Assembly: GCA_000827495.1 (NCBI GenBank)
Contig: KN817622.1
Location: 62,001 to 126,000 of the forward strand
Source: Hypholoma sublateritium FD-334 SS-4
Lineage: Eukaryota > Basidiomycota > Agaricomycetes > Agaricales > Strophariaceae
Length of the DNA: 64,000 nt
Direction of reading: 5' to 3'
A model generated the notes under the pieces. It saw only the letters and a list, made by a program, of their open reading frames with translations, was not told the DNA's origin and searched no databases. The position numbers and the translations under genes were made by a program. Of this stretch, positions 1 through 12,890 are shown in pieces. The stretch's first letter is position 1. The number at the start of each line of letters is the position of its first letter.

Positions 1-599
1 GACGAATTAATCTATTTATAGAGTCTAAGCGTAGTGGAGTTCACACAGCGTGCCTGCCACTGATGCATGTGATTGCTCCAGGCAGTGTACGTTGACAAGC
101 CGCATATCTTAAACCTTCGAGAATTCGTCTTTTGGCTTGAAGCCTCTAAGAGCTCAGCTCGCCACGATCTTCCACTCCAAGAAACACGGTGCTTTATCCA
201 CCATGAAAATTCAGAGAATTACCTTTGATAATGCGTAACAGTAGAATCAAAAGAGAAGGCTTCAAATATTGCATGCCGTATATGAAGGGAATCAGAGCCT
301 ACAACGACACTGCTTGCCGATTTTCGGCAACGGCGCGACTACCGTGGGTGTAGATACCGAATACGTAACCTAGAGCCGCCTGTACCGTTGGCAAAGTATT
401 GCCTCTTTGACGAGATGAGGCATATTATCATAACGAAAGACATTATGTGATGACTGCGCAGCAAAATCGTAGAAGGAGATAAGACAGCAACTGCAGATCT
501 AATATTCTCCGATGTCGGCGTATAAGAAGGGCTCTGAACGACTTGTTCGCCATAATCTTTCTGTTCTTCGAGTCCTCTTTCAGTTCTCTTTCTTTCGCA
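1..599. other. 5' intergenic, upstream of laccase
   Basis: No gene is recognised. AT-rich stretches occur, including a TATTTATA-like run near position 12, but it is too far from the laccase start to be a convincing core promoter. A weak GTATAAG run about 80 nt before the laccase ATG is the only nearby TATA-like candidate. Confidence 0.4.
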
Positions 600-2832
600 A
601 TGCGCTCTTTTTTTATCACCTTCACTTCTTACCTTCTTTCGACTGCATTTGCTGCTATCGGCCCTACCGCCAGTCTTTTCATAGAAAACAGTGATATCAG
701 CCCTGATGGATTCAGTCGCTCGTACGTTTATGTTTCTGCAGCTAACTCGGTCAAATGGTCTAATAATTATACATACAGCGCCGTGCTGGCTGGCTCAGCA
801 TCCGGGGCATCGACGTTCCCAGGTCCTCTCATCACCGGTAGTGTGGTAAAGTCGTCTCTAGCAATGAAAGTCAGATTGGCGCTGATGATTCGTAGGGCGA
901 TACCTTTAGCTTGACCGTCGTCAATGACTTGACCGACACGACCATGCTCGTGAGCACCAGTGTCGTAGGTGTTCAATTGAAAACATTCAGCTATTATTAT
1001 ATACTCACTTAATATAATCAGCACTGGCACGGCTTTTTCCAGAAAGCGACAGCCTGGGCCGATGGTCCCGTTGGTGTTACGCAATGTCCAATTGCGCCGA
1101 CTGACTCGTTCCTTTACGAATTCTCGGACGTTGACCAAGCTGGAACCTATTGGTACCACTCTCACTACTGTAAGTTCATTAGAAACTCATTGAGACATCT
1201 TGCTCAATTCTACATCGTACAGCAACGCAATATTGCGATGGTTTGAGGGGCGCGATGGTCGTCTATGATCCTAATGATCCATATCTTTCCGAGTAAGCCT
1301 GCACAACATATATACGTAGGTACAACGGCTTACATTCCTTGTTCGTTATGCTAGCTACGACGTGGACGACGGTATGGAAGCGTTATTCAATACCGACATT
1401 TGGCTAATCATTCATTTACTTGATAGATACTACCGTCATCACCCTTGCCGACTGGTATCACACGGTAGCACCAACTCTGAGCGCTTCTGGTGTTCCACCA
1501 AGGGCTGATTCTACCTTGATCAATGGATTGGGCCGCTACTCTGGAGACACCACCGCCGAGCTTGCGGTTATAAGCGTTACCCAGGGCAAGCGCTACCGCT
1601 TCCGCCTCGTCTCCATATCCTGCGACCCTAACTATGTGTTCTCTATTGATAACCACACTATGGTCAGTCGAATGCCGAGGCGGATTGTGAATTACGCTGA
1701 TCAATAATCTCTATTTTAGTCTGTGATCGAGGTCGATGGTAATAATGTTACCCCTCTCACAGTAGACTCCATCCAGATCTACGCCGGCCAGCGTTACTCG
1801 TTTATTCTGACCGCCAACCAGACCATCGACAACTACTGGGTCCGCGCACTCCCGAACGTCGGCGGGCCATCTCAGGACTTCACGAACGGCTACAACTCTG
1901 CCATCTTGCGCTACGCAACTGCCGACGAGGTGGAGCCCACCACCCCCGAAGTTACTAGCACCAACGCGCTCGCCGAAACTGCCCTTGTTCCTCTCACGGA
2001 CGCGGCCGCACCCGGCGTTGCGGTCTCCGCTGAGCTTTCGGACGGCGCGGTCATCGGGATGAACTTCGACATCGCTCTGACCAACGGCTTGTTCACGGTG
2101 AACGATGTCGCCTTCGTCCCACCCTCTGTGCCCGTTCTGCTCCAGATCATCAGCGGTGTCAGCTCAGCGGCGGCAGTCCTTCCTTCCGGCTCTGTCTACG
2201 CGCTTCCTGCCAACTCTGTTATCGAAATTAACATTCCGGGAGGGTCTGCAGGCGCCCCCGTATGTGATCTGTTCGAATCCACATGCGGCCTTTACTGATA
2301 CCGTACTTCAGCATCCCATTCACCTTCACGGACATGCTTTCTCCGTGGTCAGGAGTGCTGGGAGCACGGACTACAACTATGTTAACCCGGTCAAACGCGA
2401 CGTCGTTAACACTGGAACCTCGACGTCGGACAACGTTACTATACGCTTCGAAACCGACAACGCAGGTCCCTGGATCATGCATTGGTGAGCACTTTTGTCT
2501 TCCGATTCAAAGGATTTTCTGACACGCCTGTTTTTCTAGCCACATTGATTGGCATTTAGACACGTCAGTCCATATTTCATCTATCAGGTATCGAGCTGCG
2601 CTGACTTACCTTGATATCAGTGGGTTGGCTGTAGTTATGGCAGAAGACATCATCGACACAGCGAGTCTGGTCCATACCAGTAAGTGGATGTTTCGTGTTT
2701 CTATTATCTGTACTCATATTTAATTCAGCTGCTTGGGATGGGCTCTGCCCTGCATTTGATGCTCTCGCCACTCAGACATTTGGCAAAAGGCATATTTCTA
2801 AAAGGCATTCACTCAATATTAGGGGACACTAG
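600..2832 (+). CDS. Secreted laccase (multicopper oxidase), 12 exons, 542 aa
   Basis: Laccase oxidises phenols with reduction of O2 to water outside the cell. Exons I can place: 600-721, 779-845, 896-964, 1022-1169, 1223-1292, 1355-1371, 1427-1662, 1720-2259, 2312-2484, 2540-2563, 2621-2679, 2729-2832. They sum to 1629 nt and stay in frame. An 18-residue signal peptide ([18 protein letters not shown]) precedes the AIGP mature start common in polypore laccases. All four copper motifs are present: [17 protein letters not shown] and HCHIDWH. The residue ten after the T1 cysteine is Leu ([12 protein letters not shown]), which in laccase classification predicts a medium rather than high redox potential. 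The length is slightly above the usual ~520, with a basic C-terminal tail ending NIRGH. The 17-nt sixth exon and 24-nt tenth exon are micro-exons that an automated caller may miss. The boundaries of intron 2 are the least certain. Confidence 0.93.
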
Positions 2833-4516
2833 CGTTATTAATGATACCCTCAACCGTTTTCTTTTCTGGGTAACTGCCTAATTACGTATGTGTAGTATTT
2901 TCCCAGACATGGACCTCATGTATACCCTGGCAATGTAGATTACTGGTATCAACGTACTGATACAATTATAATGGGCATAATGGCCTCGAATCTATTTCAC
3001 GAGAGTCACAGTCCGAGCCACCGCCAGACATTGAAGTGATCGATTATGCATTTGAAAGTTATGCACGTCTAACTTGAAAGCTCTATCAAGCTGGCAATTT
3101 GACGGCGCACCGCCGCACGCGTAGGCAGAAGGCAGCGAATCCGATTCGTCTGACAGGTATGTACATTAGATTTATAACCGACAGAGTAAAGTATCACTGG
3201 AACTCTTTGTTCCGAATCGGCAGACAGACCGTCCAGTTCAGCGTGAAAATCGATCTTATTGAACTACTTATTGTTCCAGTCCACGCGGCGCTCTTTCTAA
3301 CAGAGCGCGGGAGCGAACCCCCTGCGAATCGGACCGGCTCACTGGGCGTGCCGCCGCCTCACATCCGGCAATGGCCGATCGAACAGGCTGCCCACGGCTT
3401 GTCCGCTGTCCACAAACTGTCTACGACTTTCAATTCTCGGCCCACATAGTATGCTGCGCACCGCCTGCTTGCTATAGAATCATTATCATACTATCTCTCA
3501 GCCTCCTTCATCCTTCCCAAGACTCATCCCATGGCACACATACCTCAGAGAACTGTCACTGCACTCTCCGCTTCCTATGCACCCCGAATCTCAGCATTCC
3601 TTGTATGTGCGTTGACGGCACCCCATCTACCTGATCGCCATTCCGTCCTGCGTAGCCTCTACTCCAACTCTTGGAACCGGGATGTACGCGCAGGATTATA
3701 ATCCGGTTGAGTAGCTGCGGGTGCCACTGCGCTCGGAAACGGCGTGCCACCTGTCCGTCATTCTCTGTCCCTTTGCTCGCTCGATGTTCTACCGTCTATA
3801 CACACCTCAAGTCGTTAGTACCACGGTTTCCAAGATGCGGGTTTTCGTGACATCGGTCGCATGCAGCCAGGACCACGACATCCAGGATAAAGAACTTGTC
3901 TGGCGGCGTGTATTTGAAGACGTGGTGGCGAGGACCGTCGGCTCTTTGTTCTTTTCCTCCCGTTTCTACCCGGTATGTCAGACACGCTGTTCGATCGACG
4001 ATGAATATCAGAAAAGCGTGGTCTAGTGCGGACGAGCGTTTCTTGGCGGTGGGCCCCGTCTGGCGCAGCAGGGTTGCGCTCAATCATCCCGCCCATATCT
4101 TACCCCTTCCCAGTCCGCTACGTGTTCTATGCCTAGCGACGATCCGGACCTACTAACTTCCCTCACTAAACTTGCGTGTTACGCCGATGTGGGAAATTCG
4201 TATATTTGTAGAGAGCGCGTTTTCCTTATGCCGCCATTGCTCAATGCTTGGGGCCTTATCATCCAGCACTGTACGACATGTCAGTACGATCGTCTTGACA
4301 TTTGGGTGTGGAGGTCGCTTTCGTGGAGCAGCTCACGAGTGCGCGGTATGATGTGGTTCGTGGTGGGGAGGAGAATGTGTCGCGCATATATCGCGGCGTC
4401 GCACCGGCGGGGTGTAGCGTGCGCAGTAGACGCTCAAGCGCTCAAGAGTAAATATGCACAATTTTCTCTCTCAAGTATGTTATATCTGTAGAATTGAATG
4501 CACTACTAATGTTGAT
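2833..4516. other. Intergenic, no gene recognised
   Basis: Several overlapping short open frames occur on both strands, but none has a recognisable domain, paralogue in the window or splice-consistent extension. From about 3.3 kb the plus strand is pyrimidine-rich, as in the other non-coding blocks of this window. Confidence 0.4.
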
Positions 4517-5630
4517 CTTTTTACTACTGCTGTTGAGCGTATTCGAGACCACCCTGTATTGACTGAACACATGGGACGCGTCCAACGGATGCGCAGACGT
4601 CGAGGCCTGCATGCTCATCTGCCGTACTAATTCCGGAATTGATAGAGGACATAGGAGCGAGACCCGTTTCTGCAGATGCGGCGAATCGGGACGGTCCAAC
4701 ATGAATCGGAGGTGTAGGCTGCCGACCTTGTTGTCCGTAGGTTGGCGGGGAGCTATACATCGGTGAAGACCTTACTGCAGCCAGGGATCATATAAAGAGT
4801 ATCCTGTGTTTCAAGGGAGACAGATGCCTCTTGAGGTCTCCTCCTCGATTGGCTGTGAACTTGCACTCACTGTGTGGGCACTTGATGCGCTTTGTCCCAG
4901 ACGACGTCGTTGCGTTTCGTCGCGTCGAGGACGTCTTCCGTGATTTTCTTTCAGTGTGTGTTGACTTGAATGATCTCTTCACGGGGCTTGTAGGTGCATT
5001 CGTGACAGACAACGAGGAATCGGATTGGGTCTCGTCTGTACAATCGCAGTCGATCCACATGTCGTTGTCCTCTTCCAGATGCTCTAAGGGATTTGCATCG
5101 AGGGATTCTGACCCAAGTCGCTCCAGATGATAAGGGGTGCACCACGAGTGGCTCCGTCTCTCTATCACTTTGGGTTCCGTTGTTCTCTCCCATCGAAGTC
5201 CCGCCGGGAAAGCTAATAAAGCACGAGTGAGCATACATGTAATAACAGTGAAACGAAATGACGGAGATATAAACAGCTTACCTATCGGCGCAGAAGAGAG
5301 GGTTATTGACTAGGTCCTCGATGCTGAGGTAAGGTTGTGTGGCACTGTCCAGCTCCGGGATCACGTCATCGGATAAGTCACTACCGCGCTGGGCACATAG
5401 CTGACGAAGTTGTCTCCGGACAAAGAGGATGAGCCGGCCGAAGAAGGTGAGGCGTAGGAGGAGTGTGGTTCGATGATTGCCCGGAGTTGTTGAGGAAAAT
5501 TGTGGACGCGGACTAGATCCATTTTTCTGTTTGCCTCGTCGCTGGACAGAACTAAGCATATTGTTTCGGAGTAATATAAGATATATTATACGTACAGCAT
5601 GCGCTCCAGCATATATGTCCAGCAGAATAA
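4517..5630 (-). pseudogene. Mosaic C2H2 zinc-finger pseudogene (copy A)
   Basis: Read on the minus strand, the 5' part (about 5630-5385) matches the gene at 31950-32677: MLERML against MLEHML, then an SPSSA-SSSLSGD stretch. The middle (about 5385-4762) matches the gene at 30213-30746: IPELD-ATQP, MWIDCD-TDETQSDSS, and a first finger with KRIKCPHS-CKFTANRGGDLKRHLS. At about 4762 the second finger stops after its opening residues and the sequence switches to the start of exon 4 of the gene at 36855-38022 (MYSSP-TYGQQG, SMQASTSAHPL). Breaks visible by comparison are a 1-nt deletion near 5120 relative to the 30-kb copy, a frame change after the SLSGD stretch, and further frame changes with a ~30-nt deletion in the last segment. 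A working protein is very unlikely. Confidence 0.75.
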
Positions 5631-8600
5631 CGAAGGAAGCGAGGCGCGCATCGCTCGTACGATAGGTTGAGGTTCTCGTCGTGTTTCAATGTTATCAGAA
5701 TCAGTTGGATGGGCGATATTCTGCGCATTGTGCGAGTGATTGGGGTGGCGGGAGAAGCAACGCATACTGCGCGTTTTATGCATTTCCTATTCTTTGTCTG
5801 CGTCCGGTGGGGATAGTGAGACGCATGGTATCCTTTTAGTTACCGCGACAATGACCTGCCGTTGTCCACTTTTTTGGCTTTGTGGTTCTACACAAAGGAA
5901 CCCTGGGATTGTACCTCTTTATTCCATGACTTTTTTGACGTGTATGCGTGTCTCAATTTCCAATAGATAGCTTCCTCATACTAACAAGAGCTTAGAGTTT
6001 TATATAAACGGCGGAGAGTACAACCGCCGCCAACGACCAGTGACTTGCGAGGGTTATATGCAACGCAAAAGGTATGGGCATGATCCAGCGCCATTTATGC
6101 CCCATAAGCACTATCGGCCCGGGCGCTTAGCCGGCAGAGGCTGCCGGTGGCACGTGGCCCGCTATTGAGCACGGGCCCGGTCCCGTGAAAACTTTCATCC
6201 GGTTGCTGCCTCTCGCTTTCTTTGTACAATGTACGCAACTTCTACGTAACCGGCGAAGATACTCAATCACACATACCGTTAGAGCACTCCGTCAACGTTT
6301 CAACCTTTACCCCCCCCAGCTGCGAGTCTATAAGCTGCGCAACCGTTGGCCATCGTTCGCACACAAGCCTGAACTCATGCAAAGCTGAGTGGCAGTTTCC
6401 GGTAAACTCCGACCGCAAGCAGGTGCTTATATCTATTGTCAGGCCACGACGAGGCCACGACTCTTTGTTCTCTCTTATCGATTGTCTCCCCCTGCCCTGC
6501 TCTGGGCGTAGACCTCTACGCCACCCTGACCTCCTAGACGTTATTCGACTATCTCTGCCCCCTGAATTGCTCCTGGGGTGCTTGACCTTCCTCGACTTCT
6601 TTGCCCCCGGGCCCCGCCCTCAATCCAACGATTCGAACCCGCCGGTGCCTCTTCCTACGTCCCACCATGCAAATTCACCCATATAGGCGGATCCTTAATC
6701 CCGTACGTTCCTGCCCCCCACTCATCTCACGTCCACTGCACCCTCCGTCTCTGCGACGCCTCTGTCACATACCTTACGCGACTGCATCGTGCGCACTCTG
6801 CGGCTGGGAGAACGTGCGCTCCGCCATACCATCAATGTACGGATTATATGCGGGAATGGATGGGCGCAGACAATCAAAAGCTGCCCTCCCTGCTCTAGGG
6901 TGCTTCGATGCATACATTCAGCACTGCAATATCTCGACGGTCTCTCAGGCGCTCACTGGACTGCTCCCACATTCCGACCATAGAACGTTCATGCGTAGCG
7001 TGCCACACCCGGACTCGCCATGGCCAAATGTGTTTCACATCGTCGTACCTGCGGGGGGAATGCGCCATGGGGTGCACTAAAGCACGGCCAACATGACGCA
7101 TTTCCATTCTTTCCATAGTCTTCTGTAAATCTACCCTACTCGTCTGCCTGCTGCTCTCCATCTCCGCGCGGTACCCATCTGTCTTGCTTACCGTTACTGC
7201 AGCCACCTCGATACTTCGCCAAGCGCGCAGGAACGGTCACAAGTTGAGCAAATGGAGCCTGTGCATGTGGTAGGAGCGCAGAGCACTGCTTGCGCCTGTT
7301 TTCTCAGCACCCATTCCCATTCTAGTTGTCGCGGATTCGCCGTGCGTCTCCTAAACCCGCCTTGCTTTCGTTCTTAGCTCTGATAACCCTGATATCTCGA
7401 CATGTTCCCTATCTTCGTCGTTTGCTTGCTGGTCGTTATATGTCGCCCTCCGCACCGGGCGTCCGCTCCCGCCCCCCTAATTCCTAGTGCACTACGCTCT
7501 GATTGAGATATATCTAACGCCATGCCCTTGCGAGGTTTGCGGTGCTTTACTCGGATACTATGATGTGGACTAATATAGTGCGCGCCGTCGCGCACCGTCG
7601 CGCATCCCGACGTGTACATATACGTACACACCTCTGTAGGATTTCTCGAAGCTACGACACGCAACCCAATCCTCTCTTCCGATTGCTGCCTCGCGACCGC
7701 TGGTTCATTTCCGCCTCCCCTCTGTGCCCCGTCGCTCCGCACACAAGGCACCCCCTTCTGTGGTCGTCACTTCGCACTGTACTTCCTGCAGCACAGCGCT
7801 GGCCATGGACATTCAGCGCTTCGTAACACATCACCGACATGAGGGGTGCGCCTTTGTAGGTAGCACGGTGATCTTTAGGGTCCGTCAACGTGTGGTATTT
7901 ACCGCACTCTGTGTGTCTCGTGAAGGCGAGATCGCGCCTGGTTTTGCCTGCTACCTTTCTGCATGTCGTCTTTGTGGGGTCGTTAACTGATGAAGCAGCG
8001 ATGCGCCTTGATTGAAAGTAGGCTAGGTATATCCCAGCGTTCCATCCGTTGCAGGCGCAAATTGGATGCAGTCGGAGCTATTGATCAGACGCTACCGTCG
8101 CACCTGTACTCCCATCGCTAGAATTTCTGGGTGTTGAGGTATCCCGGGGCTTACGGAAGTCACGGAGATAATCATCAACCCCAGACCGCACCGTTCAAAT
8201 GGTCAGAACGACACTTCCTTGTTCCATATTAGGGACTGATACACCGCTAGTTCACGTTATTGGAAATTGGCTCTTTTGGACATTTGAGCTCCACTACGAT
8301 GTTTCTTTCGATCACATCGGTTATATACTACCTGGATCAAGCTGATGAAGAGGTGCTTAGCGTATGATACTTCTCGCATTATCCACCGGTAGATCCAGAT
8401 TCCAAGCAACTTGAAACGTGAGGTCAATGCTATCTTCATGCACATCGGACGGTAGATGCGGAGTATCTGAAGCTGCATTATTTGAAATATAGGTTCAAGT
8501 TGGCAGCAAGCTAATACTTGCCCCCAAGTGAATGCCACCTAGCTGGTAAACAACATCGTACCTTAAACGTAGAATATTTTACAAATTGAGCAATTATGTC

Positions 8601-9628
8601 TTCTCGCCAACTTCTCGCCTACGAGGCGCAGTAAATGATTGATTCCGTTGAGGTACCGGAGTCCCAGCGGATCACTTCGCTTACACGTGGCAATTACAGC
8701 AACACATGGAAGGACCCCCGTTGAATACGCCCTCATCACACGGACCACCAACACCGACTCCCGACCGTCAATTTCAATAACACTAACCATGTATATGCTA
8801 CACATTGTACTGGGATATAATATTGAAATATTCACCTAAACAGAGAAACCGCAGACTCAGCGCACGATTGAGCTATATGAGCCCAGTGCCGAAGCTCGCT
8901 TGAGCTAAGTTGAGGAAGATGAATTTTTTGGAGAGCTACCTCAGTTATCTTACACATCTGTCCGACTGTATAATCGGAAAATGATAACTATACGGTAGGA
9001 GGTTATTGGTTAGACGTCCGGAGAAGGTGGTTGGGACGCTGAACGCGATCTATATCTATATGTTAACCGGGGAACACCATACACTATCAGTTACCAAAGA
9101 ACGATTTGTACACAAAAATAAATAGTGTTGACTACATCGAATGTATGTAATAGGACGGTTGAATCAGAAGATTCCCTATTTCCCGTTTCAAATCAACCAG
9201 CTTCTCATACCGCTGTCATCCGTTTACTGGTGTGTCTGTGTGCAGTGAGCGTTTAATTGCGTGAAAATATACAGGAGGCGTGCATGAGCGGATGTATCAG
9301 ACCATACACATTGGATATGGCGTGCTAGTTATTGACCAACGCCGATGTTACTCTCCCATCATAATGCCCGGCTGATTCCTCTGCGTCCGATACACACTGG
9401 TCAATTGAGGCCGTTATTTTTCGCTTTCGGTCAATGGAAATGCCACAGAATCCCGTTGTGTCGTATGGTGATGTGTAAATTCCTTGGAACCCGCAAGTTT
9501 TCAGAAGCTGGCACTTCTCATGATACACGTCTCATAATTAACATACGGAGAAGAGAGGATTTCATGGCTCATATAAGCCAGCATGATTCAACTGGAGAGC
9601 TATTACATCCTGAAAACTCGCCGAGAAG
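5631..9628. other. Long intergenic stretch, no gene recognised
   Basis: Four kilobases without a convincing gene. A GC-rich hairpin-like run sits near 6120-6180. From 6.4 to 7.9 kb the plus strand is strongly pyrimidine-rich and carries long but unrelated frames in several phases, a compositional effect rather than coding. A tandem CGTCGCGCAC-like run lies near 7590. From 8.0 to 9.6 kb the sequence is AT-richer and shows only short unrecognised frames. Confidence 0.4.
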
Positions 9629-11224
9629 ATGCTTCTTCCTACCACCACACGTCAATATACTTTGTCACAGGTTAGTAACACGACATATACCTGTACTAGT
9701 TTTTATTAACACAGTACAACAGATTGGGTCTTACAAAAACCTGGTTCTCGGTGATGCTGGGATCCCCAAACTAAAGCCCAATGAAGTGCTGGTCAAAATC
9801 CATGCCGTTTCTCTTCAGGTATGCCATCCAAATCTATGCCGTGGTCATCATTGCCTATCTAAGCACTCCTATTTGGCTCCTATAGTTCCGCGATCTCATT
9901 ATTGCAGACGGCTCATACCCAACTGCGTAAGCTCTCAGATTGTCTCATGACCTCCAAAAATCTAATCTTTCATGTCTTTGCAGTGCCCCTTCCAATCTGG
10001 TCCCAGCTTCGGATAGTGCGGGGGAGATTATCGCAGTTGGGGAAGACGTTAGAGACTGGCAGGTTGGCCAGAGGTGCGCAAACTTTGTGACGGACCAAAT
10101 ACATTGGCCCCCTACTGCAGCTATTATGAGTACAGCTTTGGGAGGGGAAGTTCACGGCGTTCTGACGGAGTACCGCGTATTTCCATCCCACGTATGTTCC
10201 ATTTTCATTTAGATTTTCCATAGCTGAAATTATCAACAGTTGCTTGTAGAGATACCAAAGCACTTATCTTATGAAGAGGCATCCACTCTCCCGTACGTGT
10301 CTAGTCCAAGATGCATGCCAGCTTCAACACTTCAATCATAATTTAGATGCGCTGCCCTTACTGCTTACAGCGCACTCAATGGGCCGGTTCCCGTCAAAGC
10401 CGGAGACTTCGTCCTCATTCTGGGGACCGGAGGCGTTTCAATGTGAGATTGGTGCATCTACCATCATCATAATGTATTTACTCATTATTGGCAGTTTCGG
10501 GCTGCAGTTTTCTGTCGCTTCGGGCGCAACCGTAATTGTTACGTCCTCATTTGACGAAAAATTGAAAGTTGCTTCAAAACTTGGTGCGAAACACTTGATA
10601 AACTATCATACAACACCCGACTGGCACGAGGAAGTGCTAAAAATTGTGTGTATAATTTTCCTTATCTGATCAATTACTACTGCTAAGTTAACGCAATCTG
10701 CAGACCAATGGGTTGGGAGTACACCATGTCGTTGAAGTGAGTGGACATTTGGCTCCATTTGAACCACATCCTTGCTAATATCCACATGATAGGTTGGCGG
10801 AGGCACTCTATCTAAGTCTATCCTTTCATCCCGCCTCGGAGTTGGGCAAATCCATGTAATTGGTCACGTTGCGTCCGTCAGTATAAATTCTCGATATTTC
10901 CCGCTGAATATTACTAACCTTCCATAGCGCAATGACAACGGCACCCTTGTCCCCTCCCTCATCGAAGGCGCAAAAACCTTGCGGGGCATCCTCCTTGGTT
11001 CCATGTCCCAGTGTGTTTTTCTATTCCGATAAGTTACCGTGGAGCAATTTATTGACACATGGTGTGTTAGGTTTAAGGATATGGTTAGCTTAATTGAAGC
11101 TCAGCCCGACACCACGAGGCCTGAGGTTAACAAGGTGTTCCCTTTCGACAAAGCCGTCGATGCCTACGCATATCTGGAGTCTCAGCAGCATATTGGAAAG
11201 GTTGTTATCAAGGTCACCGCTTGA
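9629..11224 (+). CDS. Zinc-less MDR alcohol dehydrogenase / quinone oxidoreductase-like, 11 exons, 346 aa
   Basis: Medium-chain NAD(P)H-dependent reductase, probably cytosolic; the substrate is not predictable. Exons: 9629-9670, 9723-9818, 9886-9926, 9984-10191, 10240-10292, 10347-10442, 10495-10645, 10704-10736, 10793-10876, 10928-11010, 11071-11224 (1041 nt, in frame). The order of family landmarks is complete: an N-terminal GroES-like fold (KPNEVLVKIHAVSLQ, FRDLIIADGSYP, PASDSAGEIIAVGE), the LPCAALTAYSALNG segment, the nucleotide-binding LGTGGVS, GATVIVTSS, GAKHLINY and a C-terminal HIGKVVIKV. The structural and catalytic zinc ligand pattern is absent, as in zinc-less members. Start chosen at MLLPTTTRQYTL, which aligns with the usual N-terminus. 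The first acceptor is the second of two adjacent AGs; the nearer one breaks the frame. Confidence 0.9.
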
Positions 11225-12084
11225 ATCAAATATTCGGATTTACTTACCCTTAGACTGGGAGCGATCTATCACTCCACCAGAAATCTAATAAAAAGGGAAT
11301 TACATACCTACGCGGCACGCTGCCACGCACGATTCCTCTTTTATGAAAAATTGAGAAGGGAGACTAAACTGCATCCGACTGGCATCCGCCCAGATCTCTA
11401 AGGCAGCTTTACTGTAACGCATATGTAGGCGGCTTCTGCTTGGAAAGATTTAACATTGTTCAGACATAAGTACTTACTTGAGTACTGAGTATGGGATTCA
11501 AGGAAGCAAGGAAGATTAGATTTATAATCCCGATGCATCTAGGCCCTTGGGCCTCGGCGAACCCCGATGTACACGTGACTCTCTTATGACTGTATAGTGC
11601 ACGTTGACGTTCTCTCGAGGACCTGGGCTCGACCTGGACCAATCGCTACTTGTATACCAAGTTCGAGGATATGTTTCCCTCTGCTAGCTGAGACGAAATG
11701 CAAGAAGTATAGTTTCCGACGCTCGAAAAGACGGTCGGGACCCGTGCCGTCACAGCGTGACGATCAGGCACGGGGCGAACCAGCCGCGATGCCGCTCGCT
11801 GTTGGCCCCCGACGTCCGCCACCTGGACGGGCGCGCGGCGGCGACGCCCATCAGTTTGCGATGCGCTAGGTTGGATGTAGGGAGCATCCTTATAAGGACA
11901 CGGAGCCCTTTACGGAAGCGTAGAGTAGAGGCAAAGTAGAGGGAGAAATAATTCATAACTATTTGATAAAATTGTAATCCAGCTACTACTATGTAAGCTG
12001 CTACATTCCGCTCAATATATCTAGGAAAGGAAGACTCTGTAATCGGATTTTGTGAGCAAGCAATACGCTTGACGCAATGGAGAC
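11225..12084. other. Intergenic, no gene recognised
   Basis: The region lies between the 3' end of the MDR gene and the 3' end of a convergent small secreted protein gene. Short unrelated frames only. A GC-rich patch at 11740-11870 has frames in several phases, none recognisable. Confidence 0.4.
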
Positions 12085-12890
12085 TCACTCAAATTCCCAG
12101 TCCACGACGACCTCGTTAGCACTAATGATTGGAGTGGCGATTCCACCACTGTCACCATTGGAAACACAGGGCTCGAGATCAAAACCAAGGTCAAACTAAC
12201 ATAATCTGTATTAGTCCCAAAATTAAATGATGTGCCAACAAAGAGGATACTCGCCAAAGTTAAGAAATCATATCCCAATGTGAATCCATTCGAAGGTTCG
12301 GTATTGATCCACGCCCATTCGCATGTACCAGCAGTTAACACCTCTGCGAACCCAGGAGCAACCGAGAATGATTCTTGGCTATCTGTATAGTATTAATTGA
12401 GGTTGACTGGCACACGGCATGATAACAAGTGGGACACTCACCGATATCAACAAAGTTTGTCTGCAAGAAGTTTATGATCACCTGGCAATCGGCTGGCGCT
12501 GGTCCTGCGCCCTCTCCGGTCACACAGGTAAAGCGCATGCCTACGGTGCTCAATGGTTAAGATAACCCATTGCATCATGATTTGAAGAGTCATACCATCA
12601 GAAGAGACGTTGATGACTTGTCTCTTTTCGAGGCCACGAGGGGCATTTATGGCGTCTGCGGAGCAAGCTTTCGTAGCGATCTGAATTTCATGTCCATCCG
12701 GGCTGGTAACAGTGCGACTGTTAACAACCACTCGGTCACTGGCTTTGCACGAAGATACACCTAGATAATCGCAATTATTAACTTGTATTTGGATATGATA
12801 AATATTTTACAAACGTGTCGCAGGGACGGTAGCGCACACCGCGACCGATGCCAATGAAAGCGCAGCGAGCAGTGCAGAGCAGAATTTCAT
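12085..12890 (-). CDS. Small secreted protein, paralogue 1, 5 exons, 192 aa
   Basis: I do not recognise a named family. Exons (minus): 12815-12890, 12596-12760, 12442-12540, 12255-12382, 12085-12195, totalling 579 nt in frame. A hydrophobic signal peptide (MKFCSALLAALSLASVAVC) is followed by a 170-residue mature region with several cysteines, an LEKRQV site that looks like a Kex2 cleavage point, an FTCVTGEGAGPAPADCQ segment, CEWAWINTEPS and a C-terminal NGDSGGIATP run. It is paralogous to 15804-16617 with the same exon sizes for exons 2-4. Intron 4 appears to start with GC (GCGAGT) where the paralogue has GT. A GT alternative further in (CTC TTT then GTTGGC) would stay in frame but add four residues the paralogue lacks. 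A conserved ACATAAGACC lies about 70 nt upstream in both copies. Confidence 0.82.

Noticed and set aside
2270..2280. GTTCGAATCC resembling a tRNA B box
   Set aside because: Sits inside a laccase intron with no tRNA cloverleaf around it.
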